64,000 nt of DNA from Candidatus Nanoarchaeia archaeon (GTDB lineage Archaea; Nanobdellota; Nanobdellia; Woesearchaeales; JANQNE01), in assembly GCA_028279725.1 (NCBI GenBank), contig JANQNE010000001.1, positions 62,001 to 126,000 on the forward strand, given 5' to 3'. The notes under the pieces are model-generated. The model saw only the letters and a list, made by a program, of their open reading frames with translations, did not search any database and was not told where the DNA came from. Below are positions 8,599 through 17,493 of the stretch, in pieces. Position numbers and translations under genes: made by a program. How positions within the stretch are numbered: position 1 is the first letter of the stretch; the number at the start of each line of letters is the position of its first letter.

Positions 8599-8749
8599 TC
8601 TCTTTCATTTTCCTATACTTCAGAATTAGATCTCTGATCGCTTCCCTGGTTATCTCAGCCTGATTATCGAAGATACCTTCATCTATCAGCTTCTGTAATT
8701 CTTTCTTCAAACCTTTCCCTATCCTTATATGCAGTAAATCTCCAGGCAT
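8588..8749 (-). CDS. Ribbon-helix-helix (CopG/Arc-like) DNA-binding protein
   Basis: A 53-residue protein. A short strand (LLHIRIGKGL) is followed by helix A (KKELQKLIDEG), a turn (IFDNQAEITREAI) and helix B (RDLILKYRKM), the classic ribbon-helix-helix order. I place the start at 8749 because a TATA box (8773-8782, preceded by CGAAAG) lies about 27 nt upstream; an in-frame ATG at 8767 is too close to that box. It overlaps the downstream coiled-coil gene. The palindrome ATACC-N4-GGTAT lies beside its promoter, so it is probably the regulator of that site (inference). Confidence 0.72.
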   Translation of the reverse strand: MPGDLLHIRIGKGLKKELQKLIDEGIFDNQAEITREAIRDLILKYRKMKENDK

Positions 8750-8772
8750 TATATCAATCTGATACATCTACA

Positions 8773-8787
8773 TTTATAAACCTTTCG
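8773..8787 (-). promoter_or_regulatory. Promoter of the ribbon-helix-helix gene: CGAAAG BRE plus TATA
   Basis: On the minus strand the sequence reads CGAAAGG then TTTATAAA, a BRE-like element followed by a TATA box. The same CGAAAG plus TATA combination occurs at 23959-23972 and 24061-24076 upstream of the large operon. Confidence 0.55.
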
Positions 8788-8816
8788 TAATATTAGAGCA
8801 TAAATATATCATTCCT

Positions 8817-8830
8817 ATACCTAATGGTAT
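8817..8830. promoter_or_regulatory. Operator palindrome ATACC-TAAT-GGTAT
   Basis: A perfect inverted repeat between the divergent promoters of the ribbon-helix-helix gene and the membrane protein gene at 8884. Variants of the same palindrome occur five more times at 23775-24055. A second palindrome (ATATCTTAAGAGATAT) overlaps the TATA region of the rightward gene near 8857-8872. Confidence 0.6.
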
Positions 8831-8883
8831 ATCATATTGATATATTAGAAACTTTTAAATATCTTAAGAGATATCATTAAATC

Positions 8884-9339
8884 ATGGCAGAGACAATAAT
8901 CATAAGCCCGCTTATAACAAACCTTTTAGCGATCGGCATTGTAATCTTAGTTGTTTCAACACTTCTGCTTCCAAGGATGATAAGACACCTAGTTCACAGC
9001 ATCATCCTGATTGCTTTTGGCATCATCCCGATCTTACACAGTTACAAAATGATCGGTTTCAACATCCCTTCATGGCCTATTGTTGGCTATGCGTTAACAG
9101 TCATCATAATTTTATCAGGAAGAACTCTTATCGTAGACGGATTTAAAGAGGAAAACAGAGCACTTAAATTCCTCACTATAGCAGCGGGCTTTGTCATAAT
9201 TTTAGTGGTCACAATCCCGACATTGTATAATCTGGGAGCAATAACATTCAACTTAACATACCCCCCTATAATAAACAACATACTCTACATGTCAGCAGGA
9301 GTTCTGCTTCTTATAGGTACTATGATTCTAAAGAATTAG
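8884..9339 (+). CDS. Small polytopic membrane protein (about five TM helices)
   Basis: A 151-residue, almost entirely hydrophobic protein with predicted membrane spans near residues 8-28, 35-52, 63-83, 94-113 and 126-148. The motif AFGIIPILH resembles AFGALPILH in the convergent neighbour (9361-9759), suggesting distant paralogues. The start fits a leaderless mRNA from the TATA-like CTTTTAAATATC near 8851-8862. It is divergent from the ribbon-helix-helix gene across a shared operator. Function unknown. Confidence 0.62.
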   Translation: MAETIIISPLITNLLAIGIVILVVSTLLLPRMIRHLVHSIILIAFGIIPILHSYKMIGFNIPSWPIVGYALTVIIILSGRTLIVDGFKEENRALKFLTIAAGFVIILVVTIPTLYNLGAITFNLTYPPIINNILYMSAGVLLLIGTMILKN

Positions 9340-9360
9340 AAAAAAAAAGAAAATAAAAAA

Positions 9361-9759
9361 TTACATCTCCATTGCGAATGTTGCAATCATCAGGAAGATT
9401 CCTTCCACAATAAAGATGATCTGATACACGATTGCCTTAATGAATTCTAGCTTGAAAATTGCAGGCAATATATCAAATCTGGCCAGTATCTGCAGTACTC
9501 CTGTCAGCACGATTGCTGCTGCCAGAAGAAACGAAAACCAACCGATCGGATTGCTGTTAGTAATCTCAATAAATGAGTTTATTATCAGATAGAAACCGAT
9601 AGCTGCCATGATATAGGCGAATATTCCTATAGGAACACTCTTATCAAAGGCAAAGAATGCCGGTCCTATTCCGAACTGATTGTGCAGTATAGGCAGTGCA
9701 CCGAAAGCTGCAACAATAGCTCCAACAAAGAAGCTTACCCAATCTTTCATCTCCATCAT
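9361..9759 (-). CDS. Small polytopic membrane protein (about four TM helices)
   Basis: A 132-residue hydrophobic protein with spans near residues 10-27, 43-62, 73-92 and 108-130. It shares the FGxxPILH motif with the protein at 8884-9339. A GAGGTG ribosome-binding site precedes the start. It is the last gene of the minus-strand series that begins at 23.8 kb and follows the 318-residue protein gene after 18 nt. No known family recognised. Confidence 0.6.
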   Translation of the reverse strand: MMEMKDWVSFFVGAIVAAFGALPILHNQFGIGPAFFAFDKSVPIGIFAYIMAAIGFYLIINSFIEITNSNPIGWFSFLLAAAIVLTGVLQILARFDILPAIFKLEFIKAIVYQIIFIVEGIFLMIATFAMEM

Positions 9760-9777
9760 TGTAAAACACCTCTTTTA

Positions 9778-10734
9778 TTATGTTGCTTCAGCTAATGCTG
9801 CTTCTGTTTCTTTCTCTTTAGCTATAAGCTGATTTAACATCAATTGCTCATTCTTCAATAAACCGTATATCTCATTAAGATTTTTCCTTTCTTCAACACT
9901 CAATCCTTCTCCCATATTCTTTGGGATTATATGCTTTGCAATTGCTTTATCATTTACTGCAATTATTGTCAGGAAAGGATCGATAACTTCCTTAACATGC
10001 ACAAATATGTGCTCAGCTATATACAGTAGATTCTTGATATCTTTCTCGATTAGGTCAGGAAGATTTTCCAGAGCATCAAAGAATTTCTTCTTAAGTACAG
10101 GAATCTGCTTGTTTACAGCAGCACTTTTGCTGCCAAATGCATTCAAAGCTTTCTCAACAATCTCAAACACCTGCTCAATCTTCCTTTCTTCTCTCACCAT
10201 ATCTCTGATATCTCTTCTTACTACAAACTTCTCAACCATATCTGGTGGTGGAGATTTAAACATCAGCTTTGCATTAAAAGCTCCTTTTGTAGCCTGCTCT
10301 AATCCAAATATTTCACTAAGTAATTTCCTAAGTGTTGCAAGCTCATGACCTTGTTTTGCAAGTATATTCTTAGCAAGGTCCTTCAGCCTGTGGAATTCTA
10401 CATCACTGTGAGCTTCCTTAAACATCTTTTCTCCTTTTAGGATGCCTTCTCCGATCTTCTCGCAGATCTCTAGCTCGTTCTTCGCCATAAGCAGTGTGTT
10501 GAATATCGCTTTAGAATAATACACTCCAAACTTATGTCCGTCAGAGATCATAAGTTTCTGCACTTTTTCCTCATTCTCAAGATCATATCTCTTAAGATTC
10601 TCAAGCGCATCCTGCAGCCCTCTCTTTACCTTACTTCTGCTGGTCAGTGTCTTTTTATAATCTGAGTAAGTAGGTATACTGTAACCTAATGCCAGTTTTT
10701 TGTTCTTTAATCCTAAAATGTGCTCTCCAGCCAT
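9778..10734 (-). CDS. Soluble alpha-helical protein of unknown function
   Basis: A 318-residue protein with no signal peptide or membrane span, predicted almost wholly helical. It has a conserved-looking block FKSPPPDMVEKFVVRRDIRD near residues 163-182 and a Glu/Lys/Ala-rich C-terminal helix. A GAGGTG ribosome-binding site precedes the ATG. It sits between the 570-residue membrane-anchored protein upstream (129 nt apart, containing a hairpin) and a small membrane protein downstream, so it is likely the cytoplasmic partner of an envelope complex (inference from context). Confidence 0.6.
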   Translation of the reverse strand: MAGEHILGLKNKKLALGYSIPTYSDYKKTLTSRSKVKRGLQDALENLKRYDLENEEKVQKLMISDGHKFGVYYSKAIFNTLLMAKNELEICEKIGEGILKGEKMFKEAHSDVEFHRLKDLAKNILAKQGHELATLRKLLSEIFGLEQATKGAFNAKLMFKSPPPDMVEKFVVRRDIRDMVREERKIEQVFEIVEKALNAFGSKSAAVNKQIPVLKKKFFDALENLPDLIEKDIKNLLYIAEHIFVHVKEVIDPFLTIIAVNDKAIAKHIIPKNMGEGLSVEERKNLNEIYGLLKNEQLMLNQLIAKEKETEAALAEAT

Positions 10735-10763
10735 CTTTTTTCACCTCAAAATTTTAATTTTGT

Positions 10764-10790
10764 GGTGCCAGAAACTTGTTTCTCAGCACC
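10764..10790. repeat. Intergenic hairpin of the CCAGAAA/TTTCTCAG type
   Basis: GGTGC-CAGAAAC-TTG-TTTCTCA-GCACC forms a hairpin between two minus-strand genes. A relative with the same CCAGAAA and TTTCTCAG core but a different outer stem lies at 34514-34547. The preserved core with changed stems points to a structured RNA element or processing site. Confidence 0.5.
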
Positions 10791-10862
10791 TCAACTTTTT
10801 GTTCGCCTCTTTTTGATTTTTATCCTCTGATTTATTTAAACCTTTTGCAAGATTCATGAACA

Positions 10863-12572
10863 TTACAATCCTTCTTTTTCAGCCCATTGATCCAAGACCT
10901 TTTTCTCATTTTTCTTTTTCTTTTTCTCTTCTTGTGCCTTTTTGATGCTTTCTGCAGCCTCTCCACCAGCCTGCTTTAATTTCTCAGCTGCATCGCTTAA
11001 CATCCCCTTTCCTTTATCTAGAGCTGACTTCGCTCCTTTATTATCTCCTTTTCCTGCTTTTGCTTTGCTTGCTTCATGCCATGCTTTTATTTTTCCTAAC
11101 TGATCCCATATCCTTCTAGCAAACGGAATCTTGTCCCAGTTGCTTCTAACTATCCTTTCTATGGCTCTTAAAAAGTTCTCTTCTTTCTCAACTTCTGCAA
11201 ATATCTGGGTCATCTCTTGCATGTCTTCTAATTCAACATATATCTCCTTAGGCTTCATAGTCGGAAGATCATCCTCTACAGATCTCATATCTTTCATCAG
11301 TTCACCAAGATCCACCTTGCTGTCTTTAAGGAATTTAGCAGCATTATATTCTATGTTAAGCAGATTATTCATCCTTTTGTTCAATATCTCTATCTTACCT
11401 TTTTCTTGCTCAACATTCTTTGAATTAAGCCTGCTGATCAAGAGAAGGAATGCATTCACGATCTTATCTTCATTCTCGATAGTCTTCTTCAGATTATATA
11501 CTTGTGGTCTAACATCTCCATAATATTTAATCAGCTTTATCAGTGCCTGCCCTATTTCACTATCTTTATCAATCACTTTCTTAAGTTCTTCATCTAATCT
11601 TCTTACTTTACCCAAATCCTGAAGACCAGTCTGCAATGTCAGTATTCTTCTTAACCTCTCTTCAAAATTCTTTATCTCCATGACTTTCTTATTCTCTGCA
11701 TTCAGTAAGACTTTTATCTCTTCTACCTGTTCATTAGATTTCTTAAGGTTCTTATCAGCTGATCTTGATAACAGTTCATTATATGATTTTATCTTGTTCA
11801 GATTATCCCCTAGTTTGGTCTTTTGAGGATCTTTATTCAATAATGCCTTAAGCAATTCAACTTCCTCATCACTTAATCCCAATTCTTCCTTAAATTTACC
11901 AACAGTCTCCTCAAATTTCTTAGCATCCCCTGTTTTATAAAGATCTAAAAGCGCACCTTTCAGCTTTCCTTCTGCACTCTTGATCATCTCAGATAGATTA
12001 GCTGCTTCTTCTGTATTGCTTGCTGCGATTTCTTTCTTCTTCTCTATCAGAGCGATCATATCATCCACTCTAGGACCCTTCTTGATCATATCCAATACTC
12101 TGTCAGCATCTCTTTTAACATCAAACTTAGCCTTCCCTTTTCCACCTATTTTATAGGTTATAAGTCCAGTACCGCTAATGGCTAAAACAACTATCGCTAT
12201 CGTCCAGATAGGGAAACCTTTCCCATCATCTGCTGGTGCTTCTTCTCCAGCAGGAGATACTTTCAATGAATCAGTGACCTGCCAGATATATGGCTGGAGA
12301 CTGATCATCCTTTCTTCAGCTCTGGTTATCTTTTCTTTTGTCTCGTCTGTTACAGAATCTGTCCCATAAGCTTTCTGCATCTTTGTCCCAACTTCCTGGA
12401 TTGAGATATAATGCAATACATCATCAGCGATTTGTATTGAATCAGCCTCTTTCTGAAGAAATTGATTTAGTTTAGCCTTCTTCTCTTCACTCAGCTCTTC
12501 TTCACCTATTGCTGAAAAGCTAAAGACTATCAAGATCATCATACAGATTCCGATCAAAACATTTCTTCTCAT
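10863..12572 (-). CDS. Membrane protein with exported N-domain and long cytoplasmic helical domain
   Basis: A 569-residue protein starting at 12572, one base after the upstream stop. Residues 1-22 look like a signal or first membrane span (ICMMILIVFSFSA). A small external domain follows, then a second span at about 120-140 (WTIAIVVLAISGTGLI). The remaining 430 residues are highly charged and helical and end in a Lys-rich tail. No family recognised. Signal and span architecture closely parallels the protein at 17477-19285, suggesting that the block uses several bitopic rods. Confidence 0.65.
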   Translation of the reverse strand: MRRNVLIGICMMILIVFSFSAIGEEELSEEKKAKLNQFLQKEADSIQIADDVLHYISIQEVGTKMQKAYGTDSVTDETKEKITRAEERMISLQPYIWQVTDSLKVSPAGEEAPADDGKGFPIWTIAIVVLAISGTGLITYKIGGKGKAKFDVKRDADRVLDMIKKGPRVDDMIALIEKKKEIAASNTEEAANLSEMIKSAEGKLKGALLDLYKTGDAKKFEETVGKFKEELGLSDEEVELLKALLNKDPQKTKLGDNLNKIKSYNELLSRSADKNLKKSNEQVEEIKVLLNAENKKVMEIKNFEERLRRILTLQTGLQDLGKVRRLDEELKKVIDKDSEIGQALIKLIKYYGDVRPQVYNLKKTIENEDKIVNAFLLLISRLNSKNVEQEKGKIEILNKRMNNLLNIEYNAAKFLKDSKVDLGELMKDMRSVEDDLPTMKPKEIYVELEDMQEMTQIFAEVEKEENFLRAIERIVRSNWDKIPFARRIWDQLGKIKAWHEASKAKAGKGDNKGAKSALDKGKGMLSDAAEKLKQAGGEAAESIKKAQEEKKKKKNEKKVLDQWAEKEGL

Positions 12573-12573
12573 T

Positions 12574-14814
12574 TTATGGTATTGAATTAAAGGCAACATA
12601 ACCTTCAACTACAGTCTTAACAGCCTCAAAATTCTGGACTATGTTATCTTTTGTAACACCTCTATCTAAGATTTCCTTAGCTTGATCACCGCTAGGTTTA
12701 GTGGAATAGAAGGTAAGAGCTTCTTCAATCAATTCCTTGGTTTTACTGTCTAAGATTCCGCTGTCTTTGACCTCAGGTTTCCACTCCTTAAGCAAATTCT
12801 GCAGCTCTTTTATCTTTGGATCACCTTGAGGTGCAGCTGTAACTACCTCCTTCATAACACTACTCAACTTACTAACTGCACTGCATTTAGTCAGATGTAT
12901 TGTATCTCCGCTTCTAACTCTTGCCCTCTTAGCGCTTGCAGGTATTCCAGCAGGAAGATCCTTGAAATAATAATCAGCCCCTGTCTTAACTAATTCAAAA
13001 CACTTCCCTGTAACCTCAAACCTGTACTTCTTACCATTGATCTCAACATTACCCAATGCACTAGGGACACTCTTGTACGTTATCCATATAGGGCTCTTTC
13101 CATTAACTTCTCTTATATTCTGTATCCTGTGATTAGCATTTGCAAGATGCACTTTTCCATTTCCATCTATACAGGATTCTGTAGCATGAGGGCATCCGTC
13201 TTGTGTAGGTTCTGGAGCAGCTTCTCCTTTCTCGATATGGAAATTCCTTAGGCTATCTTCAGATGGTGTTGTAATCTCTTCTTCACTTGTTTTATAGCCT
13301 GTTTTAGACAATGTAATTGTTATTTTTTGATCAGATACTATATTTTCAAGCTTATAGACTCCTTCTGCATTGGTTGTAGCATCTCTAATTACGCTTCCAT
13401 CTCTTTTTGCAACTAGCTTAACACCTTCAAGAGGCTTGCTAACTCCAGCTCCCTCATATACAACTCCAGAAACACTGATAACCTTCTGTGAAGTATCTTC
13501 CTCTTTCTTAAGTATAAATGTCTCTTCCTCAGGCTCATATCCAGCTTTGACCTGTCCTACAGCTGTTGCAAAATGAGGCTTGAAATATATCGGATCTTTC
13601 TCAGGACTCTTTATACTGGATATCTCATCTTCTCTTATGATTACAGGAACCTTTACAGTAACTTCATATACTTTTTCAGGAAGCACAGAATAATCAAAAG
13701 TTGTCTTTCCAGTACTTGTTTTTCTATCAAACCTAAGGTCTCCGTCAAAATCCCACTGATACTCTCCAACAACTTCATAATAATCCCAGAACCCATCATC
13801 AATATCTGCTGTAAATGCGATCTGATTTCCTTCTTCTGGTTTAATCACCAGTTCATGATCAGGATATGACCTGAATATCTTCCATACACTCTCTCCAACA
13901 TTGCTTATCTCCCAGGTTTCAGTAGTTGGGTTGATAACACCGCTGACACTAACAGTCACAGTGCATCCATCCTTCTGATCACATTTATCCATAAGATATG
14001 AATTGCTTATCTCACTGATACCTTCTCCATTAAAGCTCCAGTCATATTTAACATCTCTATTCTCGTTATCAACAATAACCTTGAACTCCTGCGATTCATC
14101 TGTAAACAGCTGTATATTTCTCTCTTCTGGAAGATATCTTACAACTTTTGCCTGAGGTATCACAACTCCTCCAACCTGTATTGTCCAAGTAAAATTAGCT
14201 ATACTCTCTCCAACACAAATATCCTTTCTGCCTCTCAATACCTTTAACTTCAGTTCATATATCCCTTCTTTTGGCTTGTGGAACAATCTAAAGTTAGCGT
14301 TCTCTGCTTTCTGCTGCCCTTCATCTTCCCAGCAGAATGTTATATCTTTCTCATACTCTCCTTCAACCTGCCCTAATTTCTGCACAATAGCCTCAAATCT
14401 CATATCTTCTTCAATTCCAAGATAATGTGTAGTTCCATCTTCAGGTATAGGTGTAACGTACAATAACCTCTCTGCATTCAATGTTGTCTCTCCTGGTAAT
14501 TTCTCCTTGATCAGTTTCCATGTTTTAGGAGCATCTTTATACTGTATATCTCTATCGATCAGCTTCTTCTTGAAATTCAGCAAAGTTCTTATTCCACTTT
14601 CATCAAGATCCTTTCCCAAAGCTTCGATCCTCTTGCTCATCTCATTATCTATTATCTCTAGAGCTATCTTCTTCAGTTCATCTTTCTCTTGAGCACTCAT
14701 CTGATCAACATCTTTTCCTTTAAGCTCATCAAATTTACCAAGATCTATAGCTCCACACACACTTGAAACTAACATGATCATCATACACATTCCGATTATA
14801 ATACTCTTTCTCAT
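12574..14814 (-). CDS. Large exported protein with PKD-like, carboxypeptidase-regulatory-like and possible PG-binding-like domains
   Basis: A 746-residue protein with a signal peptide (residues 1-22, IIIGMCMMIMLVSSVCGA). The middle contains two PKD-like Ig folds (VKYDWSFNGEG; VGEYQWDFDGDLRFD), then a carboxypeptidase-regulatory-like beta sandwich (residues about 460-535, SGVVYEGAG through KTGYKTSEEEI). A Cys-containing domain follows, then a C-terminal segment (KIKELQNLLKEW, SGILDSKTKELIEEAL) resembling small peptidoglycan-binding-like helical domains. No catalytic motif is visible, so a structural or adhesive surface role is likely. It overlaps the upstream gene by ATGA. Confidence 0.68.
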   Translation of the reverse strand: MRKSIIIGMCMMIMLVSSVCGAIDLGKFDELKGKDVDQMSAQEKDELKKIALEIIDNEMSKRIEALGKDLDESGIRTLLNFKKKLIDRDIQYKDAPKTWKLIKEKLPGETTLNAERLLYVTPIPEDGTTHYLGIEEDMRFEAIVQKLGQVEGEYEKDITFCWEDEGQQKAENANFRLFHKPKEGIYELKLKVLRGRKDICVGESIANFTWTIQVGGVVIPQAKVVRYLPEERNIQLFTDESQEFKVIVDNENRDVKYDWSFNGEGISEISNSYLMDKCDQKDGCTVTVSVSGVINPTTETWEISNVGESVWKIFRSYPDHELVIKPEEGNQIAFTADIDDGFWDYYEVVGEYQWDFDGDLRFDRKTSTGKTTFDYSVLPEKVYEVTVKVPVIIREDEISSIKSPEKDPIYFKPHFATAVGQVKAGYEPEEETFILKKEEDTSQKVISVSGVVYEGAGVSKPLEGVKLVAKRDGSVIRDATTNAEGVYKLENIVSDQKITITLSKTGYKTSEEEITTPSEDSLRNFHIEKGEAAPEPTQDGCPHATESCIDGNGKVHLANANHRIQNIREVNGKSPIWITYKSVPSALGNVEINGKKYRFEVTGKCFELVKTGADYYFKDLPAGIPASAKRARVRSGDTIHLTKCSAVSKLSSVMKEVVTAAPQGDPKIKELQNLLKEWKPEVKDSGILDSKTKELIEEALTFYSTKPSGDQAKEILDRGVTKDNIVQNFEAVKTVVEGYVAFNSIP

Positions 14815-15872
14815 TTGTTCAGTTTATCAAAAGCATCTAATGCTTCTTTCAATAAGTCTCTTTCAGCAGGAGGTTTTTCTCCTTCCTCTCCAACATCTTC
14901 AGTTGGTTGTGTAGGTTGAGTAATCACTTCACCACCAGGTGTTATAACTTCTCCTGAAACACTGGTTGTCTGTCTTCCACATTCAGCCTGTAATTTTATC
15001 CTATCTTCTTCCAGCTCTTTTATTCCATCATCAGCACCAAATCCACCTTCAATTACTTTCTTCAATGAATTTACATAACCTTTCAATTCTGCTGCCTTAG
15101 GCTGGTCTTTATCTCTAAACCTTCCTTTAGTCGGAGGATATTTCTCGACTATCTTATTGTTCATATCATTAACAGTAACATCAGTTACATCCTTCCAAGT
15201 AAAATCACTAGTGACAACTTCTGGAATCTCCTGGTTCAGTTTAGTTATCAGCTGCTTAGCTTCAGCCAACTTACTCTGTATCTTATTATTCACCAAAGCA
15301 AGCTTCTCATTACATTCTAGCTCTTCTTTTGTAACTCCTGAAGCAAGATCTGTTCCAAGTGTAGAATCTCCCAGCTTCACAAAGAAGAAGAACAACAGCA
15401 ATGTAGTTGGCACTGCTAAAGCAAATGACCATCCAGCTTTCATTCCAAACAGCCTATTATATACGAAGAATACAGCTATAACTACCCCAAACACAACTAG
15501 ATTCTTTACAAATGGTATAAAGAATGAAACACCCATTCCTGCTCTCATAGCAGCGATCGCTAATGCAGCAGCCAGAGCTATTGCTATTCCTTTTGCAGCT
15601 CCGCCACCTTCTTTCATCTGCTTCTTCAATCCAAGTGCTGCAGATCCTAAGAACAGCAGGAAGAATATAAAAAAGTCAATCACAGCAGCATTGTTATCAT
15701 ACCATGCCATTCCTGTATTTTCCCTAACTTCAACATCTTTCTTGCTGAACATACCAAGTATCTTGTCTAATGCACCACCAGCCTTACTTCCTAATGATGC
15801 ATCAACTGACACAGCCACCATACTGACTAGGAAGATCGTCAACAATCCTAATACAACTAATCTTTTTCTCAT
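14811..15872 (-). CDS. Signal-peptide polytopic membrane protein
   Basis: A 353-residue protein with an N-terminal signal (1-26) and four or five hydrophobic segments between residues about 60 and 175, including an Ala-rich pair, followed by a soluble helical region and a Pro/Thr/Glu-rich tail. It is reminiscent of inner-membrane channel components of secretion machines, but I cannot assign a family. Its start overlaps the stop of the winged-helix gene (ATGA), and its stop overlaps the start of the 746-residue gene, so all three are translated from one message. Confidence 0.62.
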   Translation of the reverse strand: MRKRLVVLGLLTIFLVSMVAVSVDASLGSKAGGALDKILGMFSKKDVEVRENTGMAWYDNNAAVIDFFIFFLLFLGSAALGLKKQMKEGGGAAKGIAIALAAALAIAAMRAGMGVSFFIPFVKNLVVFGVVIAVFFVYNRLFGMKAGWSFALAVPTTLLLFFFFVKLGDSTLGTDLASGVTKEELECNEKLALVNNKIQSKLAEAKQLITKLNQEIPEVVTSDFTWKDVTDVTVNDMNNKIVEKYPPTKGRFRDKDQPKAAELKGYVNSLKKVIEGGFGADDGIKELEEDRIKLQAECGRQTTSVSGEVITPGGEVITQPTQPTEDVGEEGEKPPAERDLLKEALDAFDKLNK

Positions 15873-16216
15873 ATGTATTCTCCTTTATTTTTCTTGACCA
15901 ATTCCTTGATCTCTTTCAAGACTTCTTCACTAGCATTCAAGCTAACTTTCTTTCCTATTGAAGGTATAATAATAAAAACAGGACCTTGATCAAGACTATA
16001 CTCTGTAAATGGCCTTCCCCTTCCTTTCTTGATCTTCTTTGTTTTCTTTACAATACCAAGATCCATCAGTCTGGACATAAAATTATCAATATTAGCTACA
16101 CTCATATCAAATTTCTTAGCAAGTTCTGTCGGAGTAGCATTGCCTTTGCTAAGTTCATCTAGAATTAACCAAACTGTATCCTTTCCTAATGTTTTCAGCA
16201 CTCTTTCCATATCCAT
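15869..16216 (-). CDS. Winged-helix transcriptional regulator (ArsR/MarR-like)
   Basis: A 115-residue protein with a typical winged helix: [21 protein letters not shown], then a recognition helix [18 protein letters not shown] and a wing with [13 protein letters not shown]. Upstream lies a 300-bp array of near-identical AT-rich words (16217-16521), which is probably its operator. It is the first gene of the second half of the minus-strand block and overlaps the following membrane protein gene, so it likely autoregulates this transcription unit (inference). Confidence 0.75.
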   Translation of the reverse strand: MDMERVLKTLGKDTVWLILDELSKGNATPTELAKKFDMSVANIDNFMSRLMDLGIVKKTKKIKKGRGRPFTEYSLDQGPVFIIIPSIGKKVSLNASEEVLKEIKELVKKNKGEYI

Positions 16217-16521
16217 AATTACTCAATTTATTAAATTAATAAATTGACTATTTAAATGTTTCTATTAGTTAACTAAATTAATCAATTGAATAATTAAATA
16301 TAACTATCCACATAATATTTAATAAAATAATTAATTGAATAATTAACTTAACTCCTCAAAAACTAATAAAAACATCTAATAATTAAATTAATAACTTTAA
16401 TAATTAAATAATTAACTAAATACACAGATACTATTTAATGAATTAAACAATTTAATAATTAACTAATTTAATAATTACACTAGGATTATTAATAAATTAA
16501 TTAACTGAATAATTAAATAAA
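16217..16521. promoter_or_regulatory. AT-rich operator-like array (ATTGAATAATTAA family)
   Basis: Almost 300 bp with hardly any G or C, composed of overlapping words. AATTGAATAATTAA-type copies lie near 16283-16297, 16332-16345 and, as AACTGAATAATTAA, 16502-16515; AATAATTAA and its relatives fill the rest. It separates two parts of the minus-strand gene block and lies directly upstream of the winged-helix gene. No gene is seen in it. The best reading is an extended regulator-binding promoter region. Confidence 0.6.
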
Positions 16522-17493
16522 TCAAGCAGCCATAGAATATTCTTTCTCTTCTAATTTCAAAGTAAGTGAATCCTTGATCAATTCAACATCTGCTTTAGTA
16601 AATCCTGGCCATTTTGGCAATGTCTCCAGGAATTTTTTTATCTTTTCAGAAGGCAACGCCTCCAACTGCACCAGACTTTTGATTCCATACGGCTTAGCTT
16701 TCTCAAGTTTAGCCAGCACATGCTCATTCCTATATCCACTTAAAACTTCAACAGCCCTATCTAAAGCAGCAGCAGTCGCAGGTATCCACCCATGTACAAA
16801 CTTGTTATCTGCTCTTATTATAAGATGGAACTTCATATCTCTAAAATCATATATCTTTGCCTGATACTTCTTATGTTTCAGCACCTTATTTTTGAAGAAC
16901 TTCTGCAGCTCTTCCTCACTCATTATCTCCTTGATCATCTTAAGCGCATCTTCAACCTCAATTCCATCTTTTCCAGTGATATGATGTTCCATCGCTTTCT
17001 TAAGATCCTCAACCCTTACATTTCCAACTTCTTCTATAGATATGACTCCATCATTATAATCCAATATCTTCATACTATGCCCTTTGAACTTTAATGTCTT
17101 ATCGATAACACCTAAAATAATCTCCTCATCATCTCCTTTATTGAATTCCAGGAATACAAGCAGGTCCCCTAGCTTGATAACATTTCCTTCAACCTTCTTA
17201 GCCATCTTCTCTTTCCTTTCTTCATACTCTTCAATATCTTCTGCTTTCTTTCCGAGATCACCCATCTCATTTATCATGCCATTTGCAAACTTATACTCTT
17301 CTGTAGCCTTTACAACAAGCTCCTTCCTATTCTTCTCAACCAGTTCACCATCTCCTTTCTTAAGGCCAGCTTCCATCTCATCAAGATTCTTTTCCATCCC
17401 TTCTATCCTTTCTATAAATCTGTCAGTCTTCAATATAGCTTTATCTATCAGCCCAACTACATATTCTCTTATCTTCTCAATCCTCGGATTCAT
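16522..17493 (-). CDS. Soluble helical protein of unknown function
   Basis: A 323-residue protein without membrane spans. Residues 1-110 are coiled coil; 115-180 look like a small alpha/beta domain (ILGVIDKTLKFKGHSMKIL); the C-terminal third is helical with a Trp-Pro-Gly loop. I choose the start at 17493 because GGAGG lies five bases upstream; it then overlaps the preceding gene by 17 nt, implying translational coupling. It ends just before the AT-rich operator array. Cytoplasmic member of the envelope block, function unknown. Confidence 0.6.
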   Translation of the reverse strand: MNPRIEKIREYVVGLIDKAILKTDRFIERIEGMEKNLDEMEAGLKKGDGELVEKNRKELVVKATEEYKFANGMINEMGDLGKKAEDIEEYEERKEKMAKKVEGNVIKLGDLLVFLEFNKGDDEEIILGVIDKTLKFKGHSMKILDYNDGVISIEEVGNVRVEDLKKAMEHHITGKDGIEVEDALKMIKEIMSEEELQKFFKNKVLKHKKYQAKIYDFRDMKFHLIIRADNKFVHGWIPATAAALDRAVEVLSGYRNEHVLAKLEKAKPYGIKSLVQLEALPSEKIKKFLETLPKWPGFTKADVELIKDSLTLKLEEKEYSMAA

